From Tritrichomonas musculus (Eukaryota; Parabasalia; Tritrichomonadida; Tritrichomonadidae): a DNA stretch of 64,000 nucleotides. Below are positions 19,936-30,013 of this stretch, piece by piece. Under the pieces are notes generated by a model. The model worked only from the letters and a program-made list of their open reading frames with translations, was not told where the DNA came from and did no database searches. Numbering within the stretch: position 1 is the first letter of the stretch; every line of letters starts with the position of its first letter. The position numbers and the translations under genes were made by a program. The stretch lies in contig JAPFFF010000007.1 in assembly GCA_039105265.1 (NCBI GenBank), positions 5,208,001-5,272,000 on the forward strand. The letters run 5' to 3'.

Positions 19936-20190
19936 TCATTTAACTTCATTCAGTATTGATTTACCAAATTTACCTACTTTGTCGACAGCATTTAATCCTG
20001 TATCAATTGCGTCAACTACTTGACCAACACCAGGAATGAATTGTGTAATTGGTTTAACTCTGTCCATGATTTGCTTTCCAACATCAACAACTTTTGGAAT
20101 TGCTTTAACTGCTTTCTGAGCAAATGATTTTACTTTGCCGCCAATTGATTTAAATGCGTTCTTGATTTTGTTGAATATACCGACACCCAT
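19936..20190 (-). CDS. Amphipathic protein VI-like minor virion peptide, Polinton B
   Basis: 84 aa starting MGVGIFNKIKNAFKSIGGKV, with an amphipathic basic N-terminal helix followed by Ala/Val/Gly-rich segments (IPGVGQVVDAIDTGLNAV). The 100-aa product at 48910-49212 in A has the same design. Polintons are known to encode adenovirus protein VI-like membrane-active minor capsid peptides, and this fits by size, chemistry and position next to the capsid gene. Divergent from the capsid gene with about 50 bp between starts. Confidence 0.65.
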   Translation of the reverse strand: MGVGIFNKIKNAFKSIGGKVKSFAQKAVKAIPKVVDVGKQIMDRVKPITQFIPGVGQVVDAIDTGLNAVDKVGKFGKSILNEVK

Positions 20191-20239
20191 AATTTAATTG
20201 ATGATAAAAGTGATTTATTTCCTTTTTATTCAATCATAA

Positions 20240-22183
20240 ATGTTATATAGAAACGAGAGAGCTCATAATCTTCGCACTGAAACAGGAAACGTTCTTCATG
20301 CATTTGAAGAGATGAGAAACATGATTAATGTCAATGACGGTACACGTTCATTTTCATTTAGAACTGTTGACTGTCATGACCAACCAGCTCCGTTTACAGC
20401 TGGTCAATATTCGCAAATCAGTTTAACACATCCTGACCACTTCGTAAGTGATATTGATAAAGGTTTCTTAACATTTCATGTTAAATTAGATTTATCATTG
20501 AATACAGATATGAGTAAATTAAATGAAATCAATGACCCCAACAACTTGTACAAACTGTTTGTCGGTTTCAAATCATCAAACCAGTTGTTTGACAGGTTAG
20601 AGATTCTTCATAATAATGTCAATGTCGGATACCAACAGAATGAATGCATTCGTGAAGGCTTCTTGTATTCTTCAGTTAAACCAGAAGCCGAGAAGAAACG
20701 CCGCAGATTCGTTCATTCATTGTGGGAAAACATTAGCAACTATTCACAGACACATGCAGGAGTTTATGTTAACTTGAATTCATTTAAGAACACTGGAAGA
20801 AGTGAAGTCGAATTTGATTTGAATGTTCCTTTTGATGATTTGCTCGCATTACAAGCATTTGATTTATTCCCTAACGGAATCATTGGTGATTTATCAATTC
20901 GTTTTCAAGTCAGTCCAGCTGGTCTTGTTTGGGCAGTATTAGACCCTTACACAGTTGCTGAAGCAAAAGTATTTCTTGAAGACAATGATTCAATATCGAT
21001 GGAAGAATTAAACAGACTAAAGGAAATCAAGGCACGAGGACACCTCAAACATCAATTCACACAAATTGGTAATCAAGCTGTGATTCCAGGACCTGGAGAC
21101 AATCCAGACCCACCATCACCTGAACCAACACCAACGAAATATCAATTGAAGTATGAAGTTAGAGAACAATACGTATCTGCATCTGGAGGTGATTTCGATG
21201 AACTGATTGAAAATTGTTCATTAATATTTAGCTTTACTGATGATGAATTTACTGAACTTGGAATTGAAAAGACTGATGATAATAAAGCAATTTGTCAAGC
21301 CCATTATACCAAAGAACATGGTAAATTACCTCAACCATCACATGCAGGTCATGTTTACGTTAACTTTGTATCTAAAACTGAAGCCAACAAGTTGATGAGC
21401 GCTCATTATTCAAAACAAACAGCGACATTAACTGTTAATCGAATGACAATCATGGCTTGTAAATCTAATATGCAAGGCTTTGGTGTTTGTGAAGCTACAA
21501 GACAAGGAATTGAAGACATTTTAAGACAAGGTTTAATCATTCCTTCACAAAAAGTTGATTATCATGCTTTCCCAATCGCTCCAGCAGCAAACGGAATCAA
21601 GTCAACATTGAATATCCCATTAATCAATGCAACTAATTTATCAATCATGTTTCCAAAGCATCATAATGATTTAACTGTCTTTGAAAACCCAGTTTATCAA
21701 AACTGTTTCTTGAATATTGGTGGAAAGAACTTCCCAGACGAAAACGTTTCAACTATTGGTGCACGATTCTTTGAGAATCAATTAACGGCTGGTGATTTAG
21801 ATGCAATCACTCTTTCATGCACAAAGGAATTTGAAGACTCGATGACAATGCCAAAGAATGACGCGAATGGTAAGAGATACAACAACACAATCAGTGATGC
21901 AACATCATTTGTTTTCAACATTCAAACTGAACGAGCAAGCGCAGGATATACATTCGACGGCTTAGATTCAGGTTTCGGAAACGTTCAGATACAAGTCAAT
22001 GGAATGCCTATATATACTGGAGATGATGATACATATTACAATGTTGTTGAGCCAGATGGAACCATTCATCATCCATGCCCGACCCAGTTGTTCATCACTC
22101 GCGACACCTATTTCCATTTATCTCTTGACGGATTGGTTTACGTTGATGATGAAACACCAAAAGGAAGTCAAGCAAATGAATAA
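20240..22183 (+). CDS. Polinton B major capsid protein (double jelly-roll type, inferred)
   Basis: 647 aa. It aligns with the capsid region of A through LYKLFVGFKS, LHNNVNVGYQQNE, HSLWENIS, YVNL and LxxLALQAFDLFPNxI blocks near the N-terminus, and RYNNTISDATSFVFNIQTER...AGYTFDGLDSG...GDDDTYY near the C-terminus. The beta-rich composition, length and neighbouring protein VI-like gene agree with a Polinton double jelly-roll major capsid protein. No signature motif is visible by eye, so the fold is inferred from family context. A proline-rich linker (PGPGDNPDPPSPEPTPT) lies near residue 290. Confidence 0.75.
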   Translation: MLYRNERAHNLRTETGNVLHAFEEMRNMINVNDGTRSFSFRTVDCHDQPAPFTAGQYSQISLTHPDHFVSDIDKGFLTFHVKLDLSLNTDMSKLNEINDPNNLYKLFVGFKSSNQLFDRLEILHNNVNVGYQQNECIREGFLYSSVKPEAEKKRRRFVHSLWENISNYSQTHAGVYVNLNSFKNTGRSEVEFDLNVPFDDLLALQAFDLFPNGIIGDLSIRFQVSPAGLVWAVLDPYTVAEAKVFLEDNDSISMEELNRLKEIKARGHLKHQFTQIGNQAVIPGPGDNPDPPSPEPTPTKYQLKYEVREQYVSASGGDFDELIENCSLIFSFTDDEFTELGIEKTDDNKAICQAHYTKEHGKLPQPSHAGHVYVNFVSKTEANKLMSAHYSKQTATLTVNRMTIMACKSNMQGFGVCEATRQGIEDILRQGLIIPSQKVDYHAFPIAPAANGIKSTLNIPLINATNLSIMFPKHHNDLTVFENPVYQNCFLNIGGKNFPDENVSTIGARFFENQLTAGDLDAITLSCTKEFEDSMTMPKNDANGKRYNNTISDATSFVFNIQTERASAGYTFDGLDSGFGNVQIQVNGMPIYTGDDDTYYNVVEPDGTIHHPCPTQLFITRDTYFHLSLDGLVYVDDETPKGSQANE

Positions 22184-22209
22184 ATGAATTGATTTTCATT
22201 AAATAATCA

Positions 22210-22238
22210 TTTTGCTTTGCAAAAGGGAACAGAGTTCC
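22210..22238 (-). repeat. Double-hairpin motif, copy 1
   Basis: On the minus strand: GGAAC-TCT-GTTCC, one C, TTTTGC-AAA-GCAAAA. Two perfect three-nucleotide-loop hairpins, 5 bp and 6 bp, joined by one base. The same architecture is at 37404-37432 with one covarying pair. It lies between the capsid stop and the integrase start. Confidence 0.75.
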
Positions 22239-22253
22239 TTCATTAATGAATGC

Positions 22254-22263
22254 TTTATTTTTG
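22254..22263 (+). promoter_or_regulatory. TTTATTTTTG motif upstream of the integrase
   Basis: Eight nucleotides before the integrase ATG at 22272. The same T-rich core recurs before several other B genes (see 37511-37521). Confidence 0.35.
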
Positions 22264-22271
22264 CGATTCAA

Positions 22272-23390
22272 ATGAATGAATACATCGAAGATGCAGCGAG
22301 TACACGCAGCTACAAAGAATCAATCAACTATCCTTTCAAATCTAAATACAAGTACATCAAAGACACAAACATTAAAACAGAGCCCTATATTAAGGATTAC
22401 CAATTGAAAACAGTAAAGAAACTATCAAAACCCGATTTTTCATTTGAACCGTATGCGTACGAAATCGATATAATGTTTGCATTAAACAAAGCTTATCTCG
22501 TCCTAATCAATGTAAACACCAAATACCTAATTGTTGAACCAATTGATTACAAGTCTGAGTATTATGTAATCAAAGTAATTGATAAACTAGTCAATAAAAG
22601 AAATATCAGAATTGAAACAATTAAATGTGATGGTGAAAAGGCTTTTATATCAAATGCATTCAAAAGTTATTGCAACGGTGAAGAGCAAAGATATCAATTA
22701 GACAAACACACAATTAAATTCAAAGCACCAAACAAAATAAAGTTAATCATTGATGATTCACCTTTCACGAATGCACATAAATGTGTTGATGCAGTAATCA
22801 GAACATTACGAAATGCTTTCGGTCAATCACAACAACGAATGACAAACAATGTATTGATGCAACAAATGGTTGAATGGTACAATAACACGCCTCATTCATC
22901 TCTTCGCTTATTGAATCCTTTATACACATCATTTGATGAAGAAACTGATGAATACCTTGACAAACGACAATCAAAATACATTTATCTAACACCTCAACAG
23001 ATGCAAGACGACCGCGACCTTGAATGGCAATACATAAGAGCGAAATCAATGCAATTGAAAGAGATTCAACAAAAACAACGATTTAAAGGTCTTCTATCAT
23101 ATAAACCCAAAAATATAATACTCATTCACACCGATTACGGAAAAACAGAAAAGAAACATGAAAAGCGAAGAAGAGTGTTCAATGAACTCGCTGAATTCAT
23201 TTGTTATGAATCTGGAAACGTTAAATGTAAACTATTAAATCCTTTGCGTCAAACTAACAAAACACGGAAGAATAAAACAATAATAACTGTACCAATCATG
23301 TACACAAAATATGTTTGTTCATCAATAGATGATTTGAATGATGATTATAAAATATTCTTTTTGGCTTATAAAACGCAAAATGAAAGCTAA
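22272..23390 (+). CDS. Polinton B rve-type integrase
   Basis: 372 aa from the ATG at 22272, preferred over an upstream non-ATG reading because of the TTTATTTTTG motif just before it. Core motifs YEIDIMFALNKAYLVLINVN (about residue 62), IKCDGEKAF (about 118) and CVDAVIRTLRN (about 171) line up with those of A's integrase, as does QMVEWYNNTPHSSL. A basic C-terminal region probably contacts DNA. Shorter than A's integrase because it lacks the long N-terminal extension. It overlaps the next gene by 11 bp. Confidence 0.92.
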   Translation: MNEYIEDAASTRSYKESINYPFKSKYKYIKDTNIKTEPYIKDYQLKTVKKLSKPDFSFEPYAYEIDIMFALNKAYLVLINVNTKYLIVEPIDYKSEYYVIKVIDKLVNKRNIRIETIKCDGEKAFISNAFKSYCNGEEQRYQLDKHTIKFKAPNKIKLIIDDSPFTNAHKCVDAVIRTLRNAFGQSQQRMTNNVLMQQMVEWYNNTPHSSLRLLNPLYTSFDEETDEYLDKRQSKYIYLTPQQMQDDRDLEWQYIRAKSMQLKEIQQKQRFKGLLSYKPKNIILIHTDYGKTEKKHEKRRRVFNELAEFICYESGNVKCKLLNPLRQTNKTRKNKTIITVPIMYTKYVCSSIDDLNDDYKIFFLAYKTQNES

Positions 23391-23730
23391 ACAACAAATC
23401 ACAAAACGATACTATCACACACAATCAAAAGATTTTAATCTTCCTGATGATTTCGTTTATAGTCGCAACAAGAAGTACATTGTTGTTCAGTATTGTGGGG
23501 CTGTTGTCAATCAACATATTGTTGGTGATTTGATGGTTCATTCAGATATCGTTGAATTCATGCCTTTCTGCGACCATTTCATTATGCTTGCTAACAGAAG
23601 ACAAACGAAATACAGGAAATATGAGTGTCTGAACAACACAAAAAAAGAATATCATTTATGGTTCACAGACATGAAAGGAAACGTTATTGAACCTGAATCA
23701 TTTATATTCAGTTGCTTATTAATTTATTGA
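23380..23730 (+). CDS. Small conserved Polinton protein, counterpart of 46570-46902
   Basis: 116 aa from ATG at 23380. It shares a beta-rich pattern with A's 110-aa protein: KRYxxxQFCxA, HxxFIxxxE, then KREFRxWFTDxxGNxIxPxxFxxxLxLxY. Small, conserved and predicted all-beta. A single jelly-roll minor capsid (penton-type) protein is possible but not shown. It overlaps the end of the integrase. Confidence 0.65.
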   Translation: MKAKQQITKRYYHTQSKDFNLPDDFVYSRNKKYIVVQYCGAVVNQHIVGDLMVHSDIVEFMPFCDHFIMLANRRQTKYRKYECLNNTKKEYHLWFTDMKGNVIEPESFIFSCLLIY

Positions 23731-23737
23731 ATTCAAA

Positions 23738-24268
23738 ATGAATAACAATCATTCGCCTCCAGTGTTTGATGCTTTTTTTGGACCTTCATCATATAAACCA
23801 CCTGAATACTATCCAAACACACCAAAATTCGTTAACATCACTGAAGGACCACCACCAACATGTGATTATTATATTCCTCGCAAATTCAGAAACATAAGAA
23901 GCCCGCCACCAACATTTAAACAACATCCTGCACTCGAAAGAAGAGTTCGAATAAGAGAGAAGTTATTTGAGCAATTACAAGATGACCCAATATATGAAGT
24001 GTATGCCAAAGAAAAACAAAGACAAGTTGAATCAATAAAAGCTAAACAACGAACCAACAGAATCAAATCATCATTCATTCAACAACCAAACCCTCCTTCA
24101 CCGTCAATGATTTGGAATGATTCGAGATATTGGAATCAATTGAGAAACACCGATGAATCACTTGATAAAACTGAAATCACTCCGTTCGATGCTGATTTGA
24201 GTCCAACACGTAGACTCAACACATCCAAACATCGAAGACCAAAACGCAAAATGAGTGAACAAAAATAA
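23738..24268 (+). CDS. Proline-rich 176-aa protein, Polinton B
   Basis: No family recognised. Residues 1-60 are rich in Pro and Tyr (FFGPSSYKPPEYYPNTP; GPPPTCDYYIP), the rest charged and helical with a basic end. Only 7 bp after the previous gene, suggesting co-expression. No clear counterpart in A. Confidence 0.6.
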   Translation: MNNNHSPPVFDAFFGPSSYKPPEYYPNTPKFVNITEGPPPTCDYYIPRKFRNIRSPPPTFKQHPALERRVRIREKLFEQLQDDPIYEVYAKEKQRQVESIKAKQRTNRIKSSFIQQPNPPSPSMIWNDSRYWNQLRNTDESLDKTEITPFDADLSPTRRLNTSKHRRPKRKMSEQK

Positions 24269-24321
24269 AAGCAATCAACATGATTCAATGAATATCATTT
24301 CATTTATTTTTATTCTCTGAT

Positions 24322-26880
24322 TCATGCTTCTTCTTGAAATATATCAATATCGTATCTGTTTACATTACTTAATTGGTCTTTCTTCTGTGCATTTAGTTTT
24401 TCCTTATATTCGAGATATCCACATTGCTGACCATAGATTTTATCAATCAAGTTATTGATTATTCGATTATATTCTTCTTTATTTTCTCTTATCTCTTCTG
24501 TAGGTATTTCAGCAGCTAATTGAGTCTTTTCAGCCAGTTTTTGGGGTCTCTGCTTGTCATTCATACTGACATTTACTAAGTATGATAGTATCAATGATTC
24601 CATTGATTGAATGAAAGCGATTGGCATTCCTTCCCAAGCACTTCTATTAGGATTGAATTCACCGCTTTCAAAGTTAATGACCTTTGACAAATTATTGATG
24701 AATGTTGTCATTCGCTTACCAATCATTTGATTGTACTTTGATTTGTTGATTTTCTTCCATGCCAACCATTGAATGTAATTCATTGGCTGACCACCTTTTT
24801 CAATCTCTTTCTTGACATTGTTATCAAAGTATATACAAAACAGTACATTTGATACTGAAAGGTACGAAATGATTCTTGTTAATGGTTTGAATTGTGGGAA
24901 TAATTGCCAGAAGACTTTCCAAACCTTTGCGAAATAACTTGACCAATATGATGAAGGACTTAATCGTTTGCTGACTTTTGGCTTACCCAAACCGAGTTCA
25001 TTGTGATAGAATTCTGTATATTTCTGGATGGTTTCATTTGGATTAATAATATATTCACCTTTCTCCCAATCTACGGAATCCTTTGATTTATTGAATTGTT
25101 CATTGAGCCAAACATTGAACGGTTTAGCTTTCCTTTCTACAGCTGATTTGACAACTGTCTTCCATACTTTCTTATAAGGAGAAGCAAATACAAGTTTATA
25201 ACCGTTTATGACTTGTGGCACTCCTTTCTTATCAACTAATACAATATCATCAATCTTATCTCCGTTCAGGTCTGTTATTGCTTCACCATTTGGGTCCATA
25301 GCGTTTGTAGGAAGTAAGCGATATTTTGGCTTTCCGTCTTGGTCAAGATGTGTATGACAGTATATTGTTGCTTGGTCTCTGGTTGAGGCAGCAGGAATGT
25401 ATTTGATTCTGTAATTACCATTAATGATTAAATCAAGGAAGTTTTGTTTATAGTATGTTGAACTCTTGGCGGGTGATTGAATGTTAAGGTTTGTGAAATC
25501 TCTATCGATGTTTTCAAGAACAGTTGGGGCATCTCTGTCCTCGCGTTTGCCTCTTACTGTTGCTGCTTTAGCATTTTTAATTAAAGCATTGATTTCATCA
25601 TCGGTTATTTTTTGTGCAAATGGATTTCCAGGTTTAAATATTTTTTGATTAAATTCAACTTTATCACCATCAATGAACTTGCCATGCTTCTTTGGTTTAT
25701 TTGCTTGTTGAGCGTATTCAGTGAATGTTTGATTGAGGTCATCACCATCTTCTCTATCGAAAACAAATGACTGCGAAAAATCGTCTGCGTCTGTCATGAC
25801 TCTTTTAGATGCTGAAAAATTATTAACAACATCATTTGGTTTCACAAATGGGATTGGTTTCATTGATGGTGGTTTGATTGGTTGTATGACATCAGAGCCT
25901 TTGATAGGTTTTTTATTAATGATTGTGTCAAACACTCTGAAGAATGATGATAAGCCTGTAATTGATTTTTGTTCATTGGTTATATCAATGTTTCTCTTCA
26001 TCTTGTCTCTAATAGTTTCAAGTGTTTGATGTAATGCATCAACGTTTTCCTTTGCTTGTTCATCAAGTTTGTTTTGTGGTTTCTTTGCTGCTTCATAACA
26101 TCTTGGTAGTACATTGAGCCATGGTTGATTATAGCCTAATTGCTTGAGCAATTCAATGTCATCATCTACCAAATCATAAGGAGATAACAACAAGGCTGAT
26201 AGGTTATCTTCCTCCTCTTCTTCTAATTCTGGGAAGTTAAATGATATTGATGGTAGTGAATCATCTTGCTCCAAAAAACTTGTATTCAGTAATTCATCAG
26301 AATCACTCGGAGTTATGCGTTTTCTTCTTGGTGTTCTTCGTTTACTGCTGTCAGGTGTTGGTTCATGTATACTTGTTCTCTTTCTTCTTCCTTTGGTGGC
26401 TTGTGGTGTTTGACTCTTTCTCGGTGGTTTGATGGGTGATGAACGAAAACCATCAGAACTATAATTTAAATCATCATTGACAACAATATTGAAGTAATTG
26501 ATAATGATATCAAGACTTTTTTTATCTGTTGTGTACTCTTTTAAACTAAGGAATCGATTGCCTTTACTTTTAATACCTGCATTGATTTTGTTCATCAATG
26601 AAACAAATCGACGAAACTTGACTTTCATTTCACGAATCTTTCCGACACTTCTTCCTGTATATTCATTGTTTTGTATTTGATACAACAAATTAATTAAATC
26701 ATTGGGGTGTTCTAGTTTGTATGTACTGAGAAACGTGTTCTTAAAATAATCTATCGGGTCCTCTAGTTCTTCATCATCATCAGGTTTAGATACCTCACTA
26801 TCAAATATAGTTTCATCATCAATATTACTCAAATCTAATTCAAAGCTATCAGATGAATTATTTTTATCTTGTTTTGACAT
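24322..26880 (-). CDS. 852-aa conserved Polinton protein with Asp/Asn calcium-loop-like motif
   Basis: Counterpart of the 683-aa protein of A (50413-52464). N-terminal half is acidic and low-complexity with a basic nuclear-signal-like stretch (KGRRKRTSIHE). The conserved C-terminal half starts at DLNGDKIDDIVLVDKKG, a D-x-N-x-D-x-x-x-D loop like dockerin/EF-hand loops, followed by VINGYK, and then Trp-rich helices (YWSSYFAKVWKVFWQLFP). A has DVNGDNIPDIIIKNG and YINGY at the equivalent place. Shared by two rearranged elements, so a core component, possibly structural or the terminal protein; no function is established. Divergent from the fibre gene with 22 bp between starts. Confidence 0.75.
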   Translation of the reverse strand: MSKQDKNNSSDSFELDLSNIDDETIFDSEVSKPDDDEELEDPIDYFKNTFLSTYKLEHPNDLINLLYQIQNNEYTGRSVGKIREMKVKFRRFVSLMNKINAGIKSKGNRFLSLKEYTTDKKSLDIIINYFNIVVNDDLNYSSDGFRSSPIKPPRKSQTPQATKGRRKRTSIHEPTPDSSKRRTPRRKRITPSDSDELLNTSFLEQDDSLPSISFNFPELEEEEEDNLSALLLSPYDLVDDDIELLKQLGYNQPWLNVLPRCYEAAKKPQNKLDEQAKENVDALHQTLETIRDKMKRNIDITNEQKSITGLSSFFRVFDTIINKKPIKGSDVIQPIKPPSMKPIPFVKPNDVVNNFSASKRVMTDADDFSQSFVFDREDGDDLNQTFTEYAQQANKPKKHGKFIDGDKVEFNQKIFKPGNPFAQKITDDEINALIKNAKAATVRGKREDRDAPTVLENIDRDFTNLNIQSPAKSSTYYKQNFLDLIINGNYRIKYIPAASTRDQATIYCHTHLDQDGKPKYRLLPTNAMDPNGEAITDLNGDKIDDIVLVDKKGVPQVINGYKLVFASPYKKVWKTVVKSAVERKAKPFNVWLNEQFNKSKDSVDWEKGEYIINPNETIQKYTEFYHNELGLGKPKVSKRLSPSSYWSSYFAKVWKVFWQLFPQFKPLTRIISYLSVSNVLFCIYFDNNVKKEIEKGGQPMNYIQWLAWKKINKSKYNQMIGKRMTTFINNLSKVINFESGEFNPNRSAWEGMPIAFIQSMESLILSYLVNVSMNDKQRPQKLAEKTQLAAEIPTEEIRENKEEYNRIINNLIDKIYGQQCGYLEYKEKLNAQKKDQLSNVNRYDIDIFQEEA

Positions 26881-26902
26881 TGTTTAGTTTCTAATAAATT
26901 GA

Positions 26903-29900
26903 ATGTTTACGATTGAGCAGAGCGGACACATAACAAAAACAAATACCATTGACGGATTGATTAACGAATACATTAAAAGATATGTCGATAATTATGTTAT
27001 CAAAGGTGATTCATCGAACGGAAACGTAGGAGGTTCAAACGGTCATGGAATCACTGAGGAACAATTGAATGAAGCTGTTAACGGATTGCGTGATTATGTT
27101 ATCAACAATTACGCTTTATCAACTGATATACCTGAACCTGTTGATTTAACGAATTATGCACTGAAGAGTGAAATACCAGAAGTACTCAAAAATAGTGAGT
27201 TACAATTGAACATAAAAGAACTATTACCAGACGAAATGTTTCAGAAATTGATGGCTGAAGATGTTAAACCATTATCAGCTCAAGCATCAATGTGTTTAAC
27301 AAGTATAGCAGCTAATGAAGGTCTTCAATCGGCTTTGGATGTTTGTGCCGAACGATATGTTCCAAAAGATGATTTGAAGAATTACATCACGAGAGATAAT
27401 TTGAATGTATCAACTGAATACACAATTGAAATCAAGACATATATGTTTCCTAATACAGGACCAATACCAGAAGAATATGAAGAAAACGGAATGGATACAT
27501 CTCACGTTTTACCGTTCAAAGAAGGAACACATTTGGTTGGTTATAAATTTGACAATAGTGGTAATATATTCCATTTTGATATCAGATTCAAGACAAATGA
27601 ATTATATGCTGATGATGAATATAACGTTAAACAACATGAAGCTGAAGGATTTGAAAGTGAAGGTGAGTATTTTGAATTAGTGTGGGATGAAGTTAGTGGA
27701 GCAATTTATGATAGATATCAATACCTTCCAATAACAATAACATTAGCAGAAACAGAAGAAAGATTAGCATTGAAGAGTGATATACCTGAACCAATTGATT
27801 TGACACCGTATTATACTAGTGCACAAGCTGATGAGAAGTTCGTCGATGAGGATGAATTGGCTTATGAATTGGATAAGTATGAAACGAAAACAGTTGCAGA
27901 AGGAAAATATGCTTTGAAAAGTGAGATTCCAGAGATTATTGAGGGTCAAACAACTATTCAATTCACAATCGTCAATAATACAATCCCTGATTTGGACTAC
28001 GACACATATCATGAACTGATTGAGCAATATGGGTTGGATATTGTCTCATCAGACAGCTACTATACGGGTCATTATGTTCACGCAGACTATTCGTACAATG
28101 ACGATAATGATAATCTACCCTCTCAGATACTGCGTATCGACGGAAGTAGTTCTGGTCTATGGATTCTGTATCAAAGCCATGAGTTAATCAATCCAGGAAC
28201 TGGTGATACACCGGAAATACTGTCATGTTCAATAACCAAAACTGTTGAACCAACAGACAAAAACGCTTATTCAGCTAGATATGTGTCGAACACTTATGCT
28301 CTCAAAACAGATATCCCAGAACCAGTTGACTTGACACCATATTATACTAGTGGTCAGGCTGATGAGAAGTTTGTTGATGAAGATGAATTAGCTTATGAAT
28401 TAGATAAGTATGCATTGAAAACAGATATACCAACAATTCCAACTGATTTGGTTAATGAATCTGCATTGAATACCGCATTATACGGAACTGAATTGAATAT
28501 TGAATATCCAGCAAAATTATCTGAGGGTGTATATATTACCCCTAAGCTACCAAATGCTGGAGTTCATTTGGTATTTGATGTTAATTGGGGAGATAATCAA
28601 GATGATGATATTATGCATATTGATGTAATATTTAAACCAAATGGCTCTACTAACACTTTTGATTGCTTGGACAGATATGATAGCAATGGTAAACGCATTG
28701 ATAGAATAATATGGCGTCATGATGATGGACAAATTGTATATGTATCATATATTGCAGCGCATAGAAATAATAATCCAATAGCATATAATTTCATTAGAGC
28801 CCAAATCGAATCGCCATTTATCAAAGACTCGAATGTTGTTGATGGAAGTCCCGAACAAATCGCAATTCAATGTTCACAGAATGATAGCGGTTGTACAATC
28901 CCAAATGAATATATAAGAAGGGTATTAACAACCAAAAATATTATTGTGAAGTTCAAACGAAATGCTGATGATGCGACATATGAAGAAGCTGAATACGAAT
29001 ATTCTGGACGAAAGGGTGCAAATCTCATTTACAAATCAACCAGCGGAGAGTCGAGTGAATTGATAGATATTCGTGTAGCTACACGTATTGTTTCATTGAG
29101 AGCCTCGGACGATACACTAACCAATATTTATGATGCATCTATCACATTAATCAGCAACCAACCTGTGAGCGATAATATGATTTCATCAGTGAAATATGTA
29201 AATGATAACTTTTCATTGAAAACAGAATTGACCCGTGCTATTGACCAAGTGAAGAGTGAAATTCCTGAACCTGTCGATTTGTCGGTTTATGTATCAAAAA
29301 ATAATGATGGGTCATTAACGATTAATAGTACCGAAAGTAATATTGCAAGTTTCTTTAGTTCTATTGATTCTAATACACTTGCTTTATTTAGATTTGGATA
29401 TAATGATACTTATAATACTGTCTTTATGTATAGGTCTTCAAAAACTGCTGATACTGGTGAAGTATTTATATATGTTGATGGTCATAGATTTCAATCATTT
29501 AGCATGTTTGGTACTGCAAGAAATACAACAATTGATTCAAATTTACATGTTTCTGGCAAGATAACATCAAACGGTTCAAATACAATCACACATTACTCAC
29601 CGATTGAATCATCAATGAACTCTGTTAGTGATTTCGTTATAGGTTCTCCTGTGTATATGACAGGTAAGGTTTACAAACATGTTGGTGATGAATGGAAACC
29701 ATCAACAGCTGATGATACAACTGATTGTATTTGTAGTGTAAAGACATCAGGAACATGGAAAGAATATGTCGGTATATGTGTGAGAATCGATGACAAAAAT
29801 AAATGTATCACATTCGCTTCTTTAGGGGATTACATTTGCAAAGTCAATGATTCATCATGTTATTCAATCGGGGATGAGGTGTTTATCGATAATGAAGACA

Positions 29901-30013
29901 ATAAGCTGAAAGTTCTTTCAGGAGAGACAGCAATAACATCAAAAATAAAACGCATGACTGTTGGAATCATTACAAGCATCATTGATGATAAAACTCTTGC
30001 TGTCTTTAAGTGA
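26903..30013 (+). CDS. Fibre-like repetitive protein, Polinton B
   Basis: 1,036 aa. Repeating modules of the form YALKSDIPEPVDL, YYTSAQADEKFVDEDELAYEL and KYALKTDIPE are spread along the protein, a style seen in tail fibres of bacterial viruses where they form trimeric stalks. The last about 140 residues (THYSPIESSM, VIGSPVYMTGKVY, DDTTDCICSV, WKEYVGICVRID) are well conserved with the end of A's 1,299-aa protein, so this is probably a trimerisation or receptor-binding head. Likely a receptor-binding spike on the particle; this is inference. A second copy of its last 165 bp lies beyond the HNH gene (30652-30822). Confidence 0.8.
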   Translation: MFTIEQSGHITKTNTIDGLINEYIKRYVDNYVIKGDSSNGNVGGSNGHGITEEQLNEAVNGLRDYVINNYALSTDIPEPVDLTNYALKSEIPEVLKNSELQLNIKELLPDEMFQKLMAEDVKPLSAQASMCLTSIAANEGLQSALDVCAERYVPKDDLKNYITRDNLNVSTEYTIEIKTYMFPNTGPIPEEYEENGMDTSHVLPFKEGTHLVGYKFDNSGNIFHFDIRFKTNELYADDEYNVKQHEAEGFESEGEYFELVWDEVSGAIYDRYQYLPITITLAETEERLALKSDIPEPIDLTPYYTSAQADEKFVDEDELAYELDKYETKTVAEGKYALKSEIPEIIEGQTTIQFTIVNNTIPDLDYDTYHELIEQYGLDIVSSDSYYTGHYVHADYSYNDDNDNLPSQILRIDGSSSGLWILYQSHELINPGTGDTPEILSCSITKTVEPTDKNAYSARYVSNTYALKTDIPEPVDLTPYYTSGQADEKFVDEDELAYELDKYALKTDIPTIPTDLVNESALNTALYGTELNIEYPAKLSEGVYITPKLPNAGVHLVFDVNWGDNQDDDIMHIDVIFKPNGSTNTFDCLDRYDSNGKRIDRIIWRHDDGQIVYVSYIAAHRNNNPIAYNFIRAQIESPFIKDSNVVDGSPEQIAIQCSQNDSGCTIPNEYIRRVLTTKNIIVKFKRNADDATYEEAEYEYSGRKGANLIYKSTSGESSELIDIRVATRIVSLRASDDTLTNIYDASITLISNQPVSDNMISSVKYVNDNFSLKTELTRAIDQVKSEIPEPVDLSVYVSKNNDGSLTINSTESNIASFFSSIDSNTLALFRFGYNDTYNTVFMYRSSKTADTGEVFIYVDGHRFQSFSMFGTARNTTIDSNLHVSGKITSNGSNTITHYSPIESSMNSVSDFVIGSPVYMTGKVYKHVGDEWKPSTADDTTDCICSVKTSGTWKEYVGICVRIDDKNKCITFASLGDYICKVNDSSCYSIGDEVFIDNEDNKLKVLSGETAITSKIKRMTVGIITSIIDDKTLAVFK

